From Cyanophora paradoxa (lineage: Eukaryota > Glaucocystophyceae > Cyanophorales > Cyanophoraceae): DNA of 64,000 bases. Location of the stretch: positions 1 through 64,000 of the forward strand of contig QPMI01000640.1 in assembly GCA_004431415.1 (NCBI GenBank), written 5' to 3'. Positions 1 to 9,977 of this stretch are shown here, piece by piece (within the stretch, counting starts at the first letter, position 1; each line of letters begins with the position of its first letter). The translations under genes were made by a program, and so were the position numbers. The notes beneath the pieces are model-generated. The model searched no databases and was not told the DNA's origin. It saw only the letters and a list, made by a program, of their open reading frames with translations.

Positions 1-1517
1 AGCCCGGCCCCGCGGCGGCCGGCGGGGCGCACCGCGCGCACGAGGCCGAGCCGGTGCGCTGGCAGGAGTGGTTCCGCGTGCTGCTCTTCCACGAGGTCGG
101 CTTCGTCTTCATGGCCGCCCGCATGATCGTCGTCCGCACCCGCCCCGCCCCGCCCTGAAGCCCCCCGCCCTGAGCCCCCGCCCCGCCCCCCGCCCCAGGT
201 CTTCTCCCAAGTCGCCGTGCGCCTCCCCCGGTCTTCTCGCCGGCCTCGGGGCGCCTCTGAGCGCCCTCCGCCCCCCGCAGATGCCGTTCTACCTCGTCCG
301 TCGGGCCCCGCCGCTCCCCCCTCGGCAGGGCGCGGGGGCCGGCGCCGACGCTCGCGCGCAGGTCTACCGCCTCCACCTCGACTCGATGTCCCTCGCCGTC
401 GTCCCCCTCCTCGTCCAGCTCATGTCCCTCATCGGCTCCTTCTGGGTCCCCTAGTCCGCCCCCCGCCCCGCCCCGCCCCGCCCCGCCCCGCCCCAGGCGA
501 CGGGGCGGGGCAGCGTGAACCGGGCGCTGGGCCTCAAGGCCGGCTACATGGGCGGCGCTGCCCTCTGCGTGTGCCCCGCCCCCCTCCGCCTCCCACGCCC
601 GGCCGGCCTGAGGGGCGGGCAGATCCTCGCGGCGGCGGCCTTCTTCTTCCTCGACTCGCCGCCGTACCTGGTGTACCCGTCGGCGCTGGTGCTGGGGCTG
701 GGGACGGCGGGCGTGGCGGTGACGGCGATGATGCTCGAGGCGGTCGTCGTCGGCGAGCACACCGACTCCGCCGCCTTCGTCTACGGGTCCCCGCCCCCCG
801 CCCCCCCCGCCCCCCCGCCTCACGGCCGCCCCCCGCCCTGCCCCGCAGCTTCTACGGCTTCCTCGAGAAGCTCAGCGGCGGTGCTCCCCGCCCGCCTCGC
901 CCCGCCCGGCACCGCACCGCCCCTGCTCCGGTCGCCGGGTGACGGGCGGGGCGCGCGGGGGCAGGCGTGGCGATCTTCTTTCTGAACCCGTACCTGACGA
1001 GCTCGGCCGGCTCGGCGTGGGCGATGAGCGCCGTGCCGGGCCTCGCGAGCGCCCTCTCCCTCCTCCTCCTCCTCGTCGCCGTCCGCCTCCCCGAGGGGCA
1101 GCACTCCCTCCGGCGCGCCCCGCCCCGCGCCGCCCCGGCGGTGCGGTGCGCTGGAGGGGGGGGCGCTGAGGGGGGCCGGGGGCAGGCGGACGGCGTCGGG
1201 GATGGAGGCGCAGCAGGAGGCGACGGCGGGGGACGTCGAGGCGCACGGCCTCGCCGGCGCCGACTTCGAGGGCATCCGCGAGGCCCGCCCCGCCCCCGGC
1301 CCCCGCACGCCCCCGCCCCAGCCCCGCCCCGCAGGCCTTCGAGGCGCGCCACCCGCGCCGGAAGACGCCGCGGGCGGGGGCGCGGTGGACGCTGGAGGAG
1401 ATCCTGCCCGAGCGCGAGTTCTTCGCGGCGGGGGCGATGGGCAAGGTCGTCCCCTACGCCGTCGTCGAGCACTACGACTGGGAGACCGCCGCCTCCATCA
1501 CCTCCGCCTGCCTCTAG
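1..1517 (+). CDS. MFS transporter, MFSD12-like, 3' part
   Basis: The gene enters from the left edge and ends at a TAG at 1515-1517. Several exons read as hydrophobic membrane segments, for example LVYPSALVLGLGTAGVAVTA near 660-735. They are followed by a conserved loop with HTDSAAFVYG and FYGFLEKLS, which resembles the loop of the MFSD12/GPH-type major facilitator family (HTNSGAFVYG-like). A last hydrophobic stretch of Leu and Ala lies at about 1040-1085. Exons are separated by C-rich introns of about 50 nt. The final exons, roughly 1200-1517, are hydrophilic and rich in acidic residues; they could be the cytosolic tail or a separate small gene, since the junction near 1100-1190 is unclear. 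The family exports or imports small solutes, and MFSD12 itself acts on cysteine in lysosome-related organelles. The substrate here is not predictable. The N-terminal half lies outside the window. Confidence 0.6.
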
Positions 1518-2149
1518 CCCCGCCGCCCCCCCCCCCCCCCCCCCCCCCCCCCTTTTTTTCAAAGCGCGCGTTCGCCGCCCGTGCGTTTCATCCTGCAGTC
1601 TTGGTCCGACTATCATAGTATCTCGGTCGTGAGTACTAAGTAGGCGTGAGGCCCGCGCGCAGCCGTCCCCGGACGGCCGGCGGCGGAGGCCGCTGACATT
1701 GGTTTTTCTGATTGCCACAGAGTCCTAGATCTGCCGCAGCGACCCATGTTTCAAGATCACATGTTTCATTTCATGCAGTGGTACCAACAGATCGTTAACG
1801 TTTTCCTTGTCTGCGTATACTACGGCTACTAGGCTAAGTATAGACTAGTACACGGGCTCGATTGAACGGCCATCACTGAGTTAAGCTCGTACATCACGTG
1901 TACGTAAGCGTGTGTGAAAAGAACTACTACATGCTAAGAAACTGAAATTTTTAAAATGCAAAACTTGAAAGAAGGACACCATATATTCAATGATTGTGCC
2001 ACTGGGGGCCATGTGCACGGTGAACGAAAATTGAATTCGAAATCGACTGAATTCTAGTAGTAGCCCTAGGCCTGCTGCCAGGCACAGCCGCTGAGCTGCT
2101 GTCATGTAGACTATAGCTACGGGGCCCCAGCCCAGTTAGCCTGGTAGCC
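1518..2149. other. Gene-free spacer with a C27 run and a lone repeat end
   Basis: Immediately after the transporter stop there is an uninterrupted run of 27 C (1526-1552) followed by 7 T. The rest is balanced in composition with no convincing coding frame. The sequence GCCATCACTG at 1869-1878, preceded by AAC GG, matches the right terminal repeat of the hAT-type element at 4006-4525 over 14 bases, so it may be a broken copy. No partner terminus was found upstream. Confidence 0.5.
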
Positions 2150-2800
2150 TAGGTCGGCGTTAACGCTCGCGATCGTGAGCTCGAGGGGCGGCGGGGGCGG
2201 GGGCGGGCGGGGCGGGGCGAGGGGGACGGAAGCGCTGGCGGAGCTCGTTGGCGGGGGCTCGCCTCGGCGATGTGGATGGCGTTGAGGACCTCTAGGGCGC
2301 GGAGCTCGCCCTCGGGGGCGACGCGGAGCCGGCCCTCGAGGAGCAGCGCGGGCACCTCCTCGAGCCGCGAGCTGCCCCGCCTCCTCGCGCCGGCCCCGGG
2401 CGCCCCCCCACGCGAGCAGCGCCTCCGCCTTCAGCACCACCACCGCCGCCACCTCCCTCTCCACCCACCCTCCCCGCGAGCGTCACCGGCCCCCGGGAGG
2501 GGGGGGGGGGGGGGGGCGGCAAGGGGGTGTACCTGTTGCCGTAGACCTCGAGTGCCTCGGCAGCCACGTACTGTCCCTGCGCGAGCTTGAAGATCTGCGG
2601 GGGGGTGAGCTGCAGGGGCCGCGCGAGAAAGCGGGGGCGGCGGGCGCGCGTTCTTCTTGCAGTCGATGACGGAGAAGGTGCCGTCCTCGTTAAAACGTTG
2701 AGCTTGCCGACGTCGCAGTGTGGAGCCAGCCGTCGCCGTCCGGCATCCCCCCTGTCTCCTGCTCGTTCTTGTGGTAGATCGTAGCCCAGCTCGAAGCGCC
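2150..2800 (-). pseudogene. Long-chain acyl-CoA synthetase fragment, frame-broken
   Basis: On the minus strand, fragments in different frames line up with the C-terminal part of a long-chain acyl-CoA synthetase (AMP-forming, ligates CoA to fatty acids). Around 2650-2780 the pieces read YHKNEQETGGMPDGDGWLHT, then VGKLN, then NEDGTFSVIDCKKN. After an intron comes IFKLAQGQYVAAEALEVYGN (about 2530-2605), matching the family's IFKLAQGEYVAPEKIEN motif. A later piece reads ELRALEVLNAIHIAEA (about 2265-2320). The reading frame is lost at least twice between 2690 and 2790, within strongly conserved sequence. The N-terminal catalytic half (the P-loop-like AMP-binding motif) was not found upstream to 3350. 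This may be a decaying pseudogene or a real gene with sequence indels; the missing upstream half favours a pseudogene. Confidence 0.6.
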
Positions 2801-3352
2801 GCGGGACCTAGGCGTGGTCGTTGTCAGGGCGTTGTCGTTGCGCAGAACGGCGGCAATTGCAATTGCAAGCTTTAAGCGCTCAGGGTGTTACCTCGTCGAT
2901 GCGCGTCGTCAGGGTCTTGCGGTGCCCGCCGGCCGGGTTGGGGGATGCTGGAGCTGCGAATACAACTCGGGCCGCCTGTACTTGGCCTCGATCTGCTTCA
3001 GGCAGCGTGGCCAGGTAGGCGGTGACCCAGCACCCTGAGCTCGGCGCTGCGCCTCGACACGTTGAGACTCGCTCGTTGGATTCGCTCTTTGGCTGTGAGC
3101 GGCCGATCGTTCAGCGGCCGGAGTGCACGCCCCCCTTCAGAGGGCCCTGCCTGCGTCGTCCGCGGCTTCTCGCCCCCGTAGTTAGCACCGCCGCTTCTAG
3201 CTAGCGTTGTCCGCAGCAAGTATGCCAGTGTTATCAATGTGCAAACTTCGCGCTTCTCCGCGCGGGGTCTCCGGGTTGCCAGTGCTTCCGGGCCGGCGAC
3301 GGCGCGCCTTGTCCATCGCCTCCAGACATGCAAGGGGAAACAATCGCCGAAG

Positions 3353-3531
3353 GATCGAGCGCTTTAGCGCAGTGGTATAAGGTCGTGCTACGACCTCCCG
3401 GATTCCCGGGTTCGGTTCCTGCTGTTTCCGCTACGTTGTACTTCGAATCCTTGTGATTCCCGATACCGTGACTTGTATCCTCGTTGTGTACTACGAGTGG
3501 GCACGCCCACCGTAGATCTTAAAAAAAAAAA
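3353..3531 (+). repeat. tRNA-like SINE candidate
   Basis: A Pol III promoter pair is visible: an A-box-like TAGCGCAGTGGT near 3369 and a B-box-like GGTTCGGTTCC near 3410, at tRNA spacing. Between them a perfect anticodon-arm hairpin, AGGTC/GACCT with a 7-nt loop, would present GCT (Ser). The D stem and acceptor stem do not pair, so a working tRNA is unlikely. About 100 bp of unrelated sequence follows and ends in a run of 11 A (3521-3531). A tRNA-derived head, an unrelated body and an A tail are the layout of a SINE. No clear target duplication was seen. The alternative is a tRNA pseudogene next to a chance A run. Confidence 0.45.
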
Positions 3532-3997
3532 GAGAGGAGAAATTAAGGACCGGAGAGCTAGCTAGAGGAGATCGCCTCGAGAGGCCTAGGAGAATTCGAA
3601 TTAAATTAAAGCTTTAGGAGCTCGAGAGAGGAGAATTTGAGGTTGTAAACCACAGCAGGCTCTAATCTCGCGACTTGTAGACGAACGATGAACGAACGAG
3701 GCCGCGTGGAACCTCCGCGGTCGCTAATTTTCAACGGGTTTTCGAGTTCCATGCGGTGTACGTTAAAAAAGCCAAGTCTAGTGCTAATCTCTAGCGCCAG
3801 CTAGTCTGGGCTCTTTGGAGCGGGGCAGGGGTAGAGCAGCTCAGCATCGCGCTCCTGCTCTGGCGATGGCGTCTGCGTCGCCGAGCGCTCCTAGTGCTAG
3901 CTGTCGTCGTTCTGGTGGTCCAGATCTGATCCACGTGCTCGGCCGCGGCGCTCGTGAGCGACGCCTCTAGCTCGGATGGCGGAACGCTGTCTAGGAA
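3532..3997. other. Gene-free spacer before the MITE
   Basis: No coding frame stands out. The first 120 bp are purine-rich (repeats of GAGAGGAG) and dense in 6-bp palindromes such as AAGCTT, GAATTC and GAGCTC. The remainder is of mixed composition. Confidence 0.4.
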
Positions 3998-4005
3998 GCT
4001 GCCAT

Positions 4006-4525
4006 CAGTGATGGCATTAATAATACTCCCCAAAACGCCGACCTTAACATTAATAGTTAAGGTCTTTATTATAATATTAATAACATTATAGTGTATTATA
4101 ATAATGCTCCATACAAATCCCGCCCCGGCAGCCCCGTCCTGCTTCTTCTTCGTACATTCAGCACTCTTAAATGAAGCAGATAAGCAAGATTCAACCGTTT
4201 GAACTGTGCAGCTACGTGTTTAGAACAGGCTTGTGCCTTCTTTAAGAGATGGTGAGAGGGGTATGGTACCTGAGGTGTGTTCCATGGAGCTGTCAGGATG
4301 TCCGAGCGCTCGCAGAGCATTCAGACACATCTTAAACATCGTTTTAAAGCGTTGAGTTGCGTCGTGGTGCGCTCCTGGGCAAAAGAAAGCGCACTAATAG
4401 GGGGTACCCCGTATATTAATATTGTATTGTTAAGGTCCCCGATTCGGGGAACCTTATAATAATACTATTATAATGCATTATAATAATGTTTATTACTGGA
4501 TATTAATATTAAACGGCCATCACTG
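4006..4525. mobile_element. Non-autonomous hAT-type MITE with 8-bp target duplication
   Basis: This 520-bp AT-rich block starts with CAGTGATGGC (4006-4015) and ends with its exact inverse GCCATCACTG (4516-4525). It is flanked on both sides by the same 8 bp, GCTGCCAT, at 3998-4005 and 4526-4533. The subterminal sequence is also loosely inverted, with TTAATA-rich stretches inside both ends. hAT superfamily transposons are known for 8-bp target duplications and short terminal repeats beginning CA(G), so both hallmarks match. There is no transposase frame inside, so it would depend on an enzyme encoded elsewhere. A related end occurs at 1865-1878. The internal part is AT-rich with ATTATAATA-type repeats on both flanks. 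Confidence 0.8.
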
Positions 4526-4684
4526 GCTGCCATCACCGACAGACTGCGCGGCGTCTCCGCCTGAGGCCTGCGCCATGGCCGTGCGCGACCGCTAGGTGCT
4601 AGCCAGCAAGGGTACGATAGCTGCTAGCTCGAAGGCGTACCTCTGCAACCGCTCGAGAGGTTCCAAGCGCTAAGTTCTGGCCTA

Positions 4685-4734
4685 ATTCCATTTCCACGCG
4701 TTTAGCTATAGGCCTAAACGCGTGGAAATGGAAT
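4685..4734. repeat. Perfect 21-bp inverted repeat (hairpin)
   Basis: The arm at 4685-4705 and the arm at 4714-4734 are exact reverse complements over 21 bp, separated by an 8-nt loop. It lies 160 bp right of the MITE in sequence with no gene. It could form a cruciform or an RNA hairpin, or be the palindromic core of another small repeat. Further on, at about 4750-4795, CGGACGACGA and TCGTTCGTCCG form a second, imperfect inverted pair. Confidence 0.75.
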
Positions 4735-5355
4735 CGCCGGTTCGTTAGCCGGACGACGAAATTTCTGAAAAAAAACCTCGTTCGTCCGAGTCGTGCACTT
4801 AGGCTAATTTGCGACTACGGGAAATCGTCCATGTGGTTTACGCCCTGAGCCTCGAGGGGAGGGGGGGGGGGGGGGGGGGGGGGGGCGTCCTGACTAGAGG
4901 CGGGTAGAGCGAATTTGCGAACCTTCAGCCGTCACCCGTGACTTCCGCGCTTCACGGTAAGCTGCACGCGTCGTTCTGGGCCCTGCAAGACGCAAAGCCT
5001 CGGGAATAGCCATCCAGTCGCCCAGAGTAAACAGTAGCAACAGCTGCAACAGGAAACAGAACTAAGTTCAATACGCAGCCGCGCAAGTTCAGCTGTAGTC
5101 GTGCAAACCTGCCGCGCTCTGCCTGATCGGTTGGTCCCAGGTTTCGCTGTGGGAGCGCCTTGAGCGACGGCAGTCCTTTCTTGACAAGGTTCGTGCGCTC
5201 TGTGCACGGAGATTAGCGCTGATCCGGGCGCGCTCTTGATATCCCGCATCGCTGCGGTTGCGCATCGGTGGCAGTTTCGATCGACCCCGTCTGTTGAGTC
5301 TAACAGTATCTGTTCCGTTCAGGTCTGAGGGTCGGTCTGAGGATCAGGAGGCTCG
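4735..5355. other. Upstream region of the RRM gene with a G25 run
   Basis: The stretch carries 25 consecutive G at 4861-4885 and no convincing coding frame. The last 300 bp would hold the promoter and 5' leader of the RRM gene that starts at 5356; no TATA box is apparent. Confidence 0.4.
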
Positions 5356-6600
5356 ATGGCAGAGCACGCAGGAGGCGGGGGCGGCAGCAACCAGCAGCGC
5401 CGCTCCCGGCACCTGTGGGTTGGGTGAGCTGCATCGCTCTCGGTCCAGACAGCATGCGCTTAGTGCCTTATCGCTCCTCCTACTCAGGAACGTCGGCGCC
5501 GAGCTTTCCGAGGAGGACATCCGGCGCGCGTTTGATCCTTACGGCGAAATTCTCAGCATCCGACTCGTGCGGGAGACGTCATGCTGCTTCGTCAACTTCA
5601 GAAACGTGGAAGATGCCGTGGTCGCCCGCCAGAAGCTGCAGCGGACGGTGATCCCGCCGGGAGAGTCGAAGATCGAGATCAACTTCGGCAAGGTCGGTCG
5701 CTCCTTTTCCTGCCCGGGCCGCTGTAACAGGCACGTGCAGCGCCAAGACAACATGACGAGCCGGCACCTCTGGGTCGGCAACCTGGAGTCCGACATGAAC
5801 GAGGACAACCTCAAGAACCTCTTCGCCCCGTTCGGGCAGGTGCCCTCCGTCTTCGGCCTTTGTTTTCTTTTTGCGGAGGGCGGGGCAGGTGCTGAGCGTG
5901 CGGCTGCTGCGGGAGACGAACTGCGGCTTCGTCAACTTCAAGACCGTCGAGGAGGCCGTCGCCGCGCGCACCGCCATGCAGGTGCCCGCCTCGCCCCCGC
6001 CGCGCCCCCGCGCCGCCGGCCGACGCGGCGGGGTGCAGGGCAAGCGGCTCTCAGCGGACGCGAAGCCGATCGAGATCGACTTCAAGTTCCCCCGCAACCA
6101 GGACAGTAATGGCGGCGCCGGTGGCGCTGCCGCCGCCGGCGGCGGCGGCGGGCGGCGAGGCGAGGACGGCTCCGGCGGCGGCAAGAGCCGCAGCGGTGGT
6201 CGCAGCAAGAAGGGTGGGAACGGGCAGCAGCAGCAGCAGCAGCAGGGGCCGGCGGGGCAGCAGCAGCAGGGCGGGCCCGGGCAGGGGGTGCGGTACGCTG
6301 TGCCGGGGGCGATGCCGGCGGGCATCCCGGACTACGACCTGGTGCAGCCGCTGCCGATGGTCGTGCCGGCGGCCGCCCCCGCGTGGCCCCGCCCCGCCGT
6401 CGACCCGCCTTCGTCCACATGGCCCCGCAGCAGCACTTCATGCCCCAGTCCTCTTTCCCTCCCGCCACTGCCCTGCCCCGCCCCGCCTCGCCGGCCCCGC
6501 GCTCACCGGCCGGGGGCGCCTGCGCAGATGGGCGGCCCGCCCCCCATGGTGCTCCCGCAGGCCTGGCGGCCCCGCCGGGCATGCCCCCGGCGCCGCCTAC
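5356..6600 (+). CDS. RNA-binding protein with two RRMs, Spen/FPA-like
   Basis: The ATG at 5356 opens a Gly-rich leader followed by SRHLWVG, which continues after an intron (5424-5487) as NVGAELSEEDIRRAFDPYGE. Further introns fit at 5693-5740, 5840-5888 and 5982-6038, all phase 0 or frame-preserving. The second RRM begins SRHLWVGNLESDMNEDNLKN and contains the RNP1-like ETNCGFVNFKTVEEAV. RHLWVGNL is typical of Spen/FPA-family RRMs. After the RRMs the protein turns into low-complexity Gly, Gln and Pro sequence (a Q7 run near 6225), with short exons such as MAPQQHFMPQ (6420) and MGGPPPMVLPQ (6529). A role in nuclear mRNA processing is inferred from the family. The 3' end is not certain; the transcript may continue into the coiled-coil segment at 6823. 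Confidence 0.7.
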
Positions 6601-6822
6601 GGGCCCTCTCCCCGACCGCCGCGGCGGCCGTGCCGGCGGCCGGTGGCGCCCTCCGGCGGGGTACGCGGCGGCGGCGGGGAATGCACTCTGCCGGTCTCGG
6701 CAGGGGCGGCGGCGGCGACGGCGGCGCTGGCGGCGGCGGCGGCGGCCTCGTCGACGACAAACGCGGCGAGCGCGGGCGGGGAGCACGGGGCGGCGGGCGC
6801 GGCTGGCGGGCAGGAGCTGGAG

Positions 6823-8720
6823 ATGGCGTCGAGCAGCACGGACTGGACCGTGCGCGTCAAGGCCTGGCGTTACTGGTGCCAGCTCTTCCACCGCGCCGAG
6901 AGCGAGGACGCACAGGTCCGCCATCCCAACCCGCCCCCGCAACCCCCGACGGGCCCCGCAGGTTATGTACGCGCACGCGGACGACTGCGCGAGCCAGCCC
7001 TGACCTTCGTCCAAGTGCGCCGCCGCGCCGCGCCGCGCCGCGCCGCTCCCGCCCCGGCGCCGGCGCCGAGCGCGGCGGCAGATGTTCCTCCAGTCGAACG
7101 CGCTGGAGGGCGCCATCGACTCGGTCATGCGGTGCGCCGCCCGTGCCGGCCGGCCGGTGTCGGGGCGCGGGCGCTGGCGTGACGGGGGCGGGGGGCAGAT
7201 GCCGCCGGACACGGACGCGGACCTGCTGCTGTGCCTGTTCAGCTACTGCCTGGAGGGGACGACGCCGTCCACCGCCGCCTCCTCGACGGCCTCTGCGCCC
7301 TCGCCAACCTCCTCCGCCAGGCCCGCCCGCCCCGCCCGCCCCGCCCCGCCCCATTTCCGCCCCGCCCCTGACCGCGCCGCAGCACGGCTACTCGGCGTTC
7401 GGGAGCGGGCTGCCTAACCAGGGCCCCACGATCGCCCGCGTCATGCGGATGACCGTCGCCGCCTACAAGTTCGACCCCATGCAGGCCCGCCCCGCCCCGC
7501 CCCGCCGCCTGCAGCGCGCCCGAGGCGCCGCGCAGGTCCAGAAGTTCGCGACCTTCTTCTCGAACCAGCTGGAGGAGACGAACCGGCGCCTCGCGGAGAG
7601 CGAGCGCCGTCTCCAGCAGCTCGACACCGTGCGCGCCGCCGCGCCGCGCCCGGCCTCGCGCGCGGCTGAGGCGGCGCAGGCGTCGGACGCGGTGGCCGCG
7701 CTGCTGGAGAGCACGAACCTGACGAGCGAGCTGCTGCGCCTCTCCAAGCAGAAGCAGCAGAAGATGCGCTCCATGCTCAGCCGCCAGACCGCCTTCCGCT
7801 CCGGCCGCGACATCCGCGCCCTCTTCGAGGACATCTACAAGGCCCGCCCGCCCGCCCCGCCCGCGCCGCCCCCCCGCCTGACGCCCCGCAGGTCCTCCAC
7901 GACCTCCTCACCCCGCCCCGGCGCAAGAGCGAGGACCACTCCAACGGCCACGCCGCCGAGAAGGCCGCCGCCGAGCACGACGAGAAGGCGGGGCCGGGGG
8001 CGGCGGGGGAGGGGAGCGGGGCGGGGGTGCAGGGGCACGGGGGCCACGGAGAGGAGCACGGGCAGAGCGCGGCGTACCGGATGATCCTGCAGCGCGTGCG
8101 CGAGTTCGTCGACTCGTCGTGCGCCACCCTCCTCGACATCGTCGAGAAGCGCTCCACCCAGTGGGACGGCCTCATGCAGGCCCGCACGCCCCGCCCCGCC
8201 CCCGCCCTCCCGCCCGGCGCGGCGGCCGGCCGAGGGCGGCGGGCGCAGAGTGCCCAGCTGCAGTACCTGGCGTACGTGGAGCGGCACATGCGGCAGCGGC
8301 GGGAGCAGCTGCGGCTCTTCCAGCGCCGCCTGCGCTTCTGCGGGGAGAAGCTGGAGAGCCTGGAGCGGGACCGGGAGTCGATGGCGGAGTTCGGGATGGC
8401 GGAGGCGGACGACGACACGGAGGCGCAGATCGCGGCCATCCACGCGCGCTTCGAGGAGACGAGCGCCAAGCTCAAGGAGGTCCGCACCGACATCGAGACC
8501 GTCCGCTTCTCCGTCTCCGTCTTCCTCGAGGCCAACAAGGCCCCCGAGTTCGCCGGTCCGCCCCCGCCCCCCGTCCCTCTCCACCCGCCCCGTCTGCGCC
8601 AGCGGGGCCCGACGCGTGCGGGGCGCAGAGGTCGAGGCGCGCATCTCGGAGCTCGCACTCTGCCTCCGAGAAGAGGACAACAAGCCCGGCGCCAGCGCCC
8701 CCACGCCCCCCGCCCGCTAG
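6823..8720 (+). CDS. Coiled-coil protein of unknown function
   Basis: Starting from MASSSTDWTVRVKAWRYWCQ, exons follow in order: VMYAHADDCASQ, MFLQSNALEGAIDSVMRC, a Leu/Cys-rich DLLLCLFSYCLEG, then SGLPNQGPTIARVMRMTVAA. A long helical region follows, with FFSNQLEETNRRLAESERRL, LRLSKQKQQKMRSMLSRQ, HMRQRREQLRLFQRRLRF and a final acidic coil, ending at a TAG (8718-8720). Heptad-like Leu/Arg/Glu patterns predict extended coiled coils. Three well-framed introns here begin with GC rather than GT (7485-7535, 7842-7891, 8180-8248). I do not recognise the family. An Ala-rich open frame upstream runs in frame into this start, so fusion with the RRM gene is possible. Confidence 0.55.
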
Positions 8721-8845
8721 GCCCGCCACGCCCGCCTCCGTAGCAGCCCAGGACCGCCACGCAGGATGCGCCATGTGCTCGTGTCGCATACGCACGCGCA
8801 TGTTTCGAGAGCGGGCGCAGGAGGCAGGGCGCGCGGGGGCGGGGG

Positions 8846-9977
8846 CTAGAGGGAGTCGTCGGCGTCGATGCGGTCGCCGGCGGCGCGGATGTCGCCGACG
8901 ATGTCCGTGAGGGCGAGCTCGGGTGCTCCAGCCGGAAGTCCACCCGGATGTCCTCGAAGTCCTTCGCCGGCCCGCCTCCTCCTCCCCTCCTCCTGCCCCC
9001 CCGCCCCCGCTTCTCCGCACAAGAAGAGGCGAGGAAGGGGGGGGGGGGGGGGGGGGAGGGAAGGGGGGGGAGGGAAGGGGGGACGAGGAGGGTGGGCGGT
9101 GGGGGGCGCACCTCGCGGGTCACCTCGACGGTGGGGAAGGAGCCCGAGCCGTCGGCACCATGCGGGAAGACACCTGCGCCTCATCACGCCCTCGCGCCCC
9201 TGGCCGCCCTCGCCGCAAGCACCTTTCACGACGGAGCGGACCAGAGCCGCCTGCAGCGCGCGTGAGTGGGCGCCGGAGGGGCGGGCGGGATGCGGAAGGT
9301 GTGGCCGGACCTCTCGCCTGCCGATGGGAGCTCGAGGGCGTCGATGAGATACGTGCGCATACAGTCGACGGCGAGGAGGGCGGCGGGGCGGCCCGTCGCC
9401 AGCCGCCGCGCCGGCTCCTCGAGGACGGCCTGGATGGATGCCGGCGGCGCCGGCATCTCCGGCATCGCCGGCTTCCACCGCTCCGCCTCCGTCTCCTCCT
9501 GCCCGTTCCTGCCACGCCCTGAGCCGCGGCCGGCAGGGAGGGGGCCGCCGGCGCTCTCACCACGCCTGCTGATCCTCCGCCCGCTCGCCGAAGAGGGCGA
9601 TCCGCTGCACGCGCGCCTTCCAGTCCGCCACTGCGCCGCCGCGCTCGGCCCGGGGCGACGCCGGGCAGCGCCGCGGCGCGCGCACCGTCCTGGCCCCACT
9701 TGGCGGCCTCCCGCAGCTCAAACAGGCCGAGCTCCCGTCCCGTTGCGCCGCACCAGCAGCACAAAAGCATGACGGTACTGTCCGCAGGCCGCTCCCAGCC
9801 GCTCTCCTCGTTCACTGCGGGAAATTAGAAACTGGCTTCCATTTTGCCAGACTGCGGGAAATTAGAAACTGGGGCACCCTGAGTGAGGGGCGCCAGAAAG
9901 CGCCCGACGCGGCCGTATACGAGATTCGTCCAGTCCCAGAAGTTCATTGACATCATGTCCAATTCTCCGTTGTTCAT
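8846..9977 (-). CDS. Unknown conserved-looking protein
   Basis: The proposed start at 9977 reads MNNGELDMMSMNFWDWTNLV and continues to RFLAPLTQ. An intron with two alternative acceptors follows, then NEESGWERPADSTVMLLCCW, a segment containing DWKARVQRIALFGERAEDQQ, then MPEMPAPPASIQAVLEEPAR and LAVDCMRTYLIDALELPSAG. The last exons contain ADGSGSFPTVEVTRE and KDFEDIRVDFRLEHPE, and end ALTDIVGDIRAAGDRIDADD plus two residues before the TAG at 8846-8848. A single-base frame break sits at about 8918-8926. The mix of Trp-, Leu- and Asp-rich segments looks like a folded soluble protein. No family was recognised. Its 3' end is 125 bp from the 3' end of the coiled-coil gene. Confidence 0.5.
9814..9872. 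repeat. 22-bp tandem duplication spanning a splice acceptor
   Basis: ACTGCGGGAAATTAGAAACT plus GG occurs at 9814-9835 and again, identically, at 9851-9872. On the minus strand each copy contains TTCTAATTTCCCGCAG, a branch-point-like and acceptor sequence, directly before the exon of the unknown gene. Either copy could serve as the 3' splice site; using the outer one would give an intron of only about 27 nt. Confidence 0.7.

Noticed and set aside
3361-3430. Functional tRNA-Ser(GCT) gene
   Set aside because: The anticodon arm is good, but the acceptor and D stems do not pair and the T stem has a mismatch; a SINE head or pseudogene fits better.
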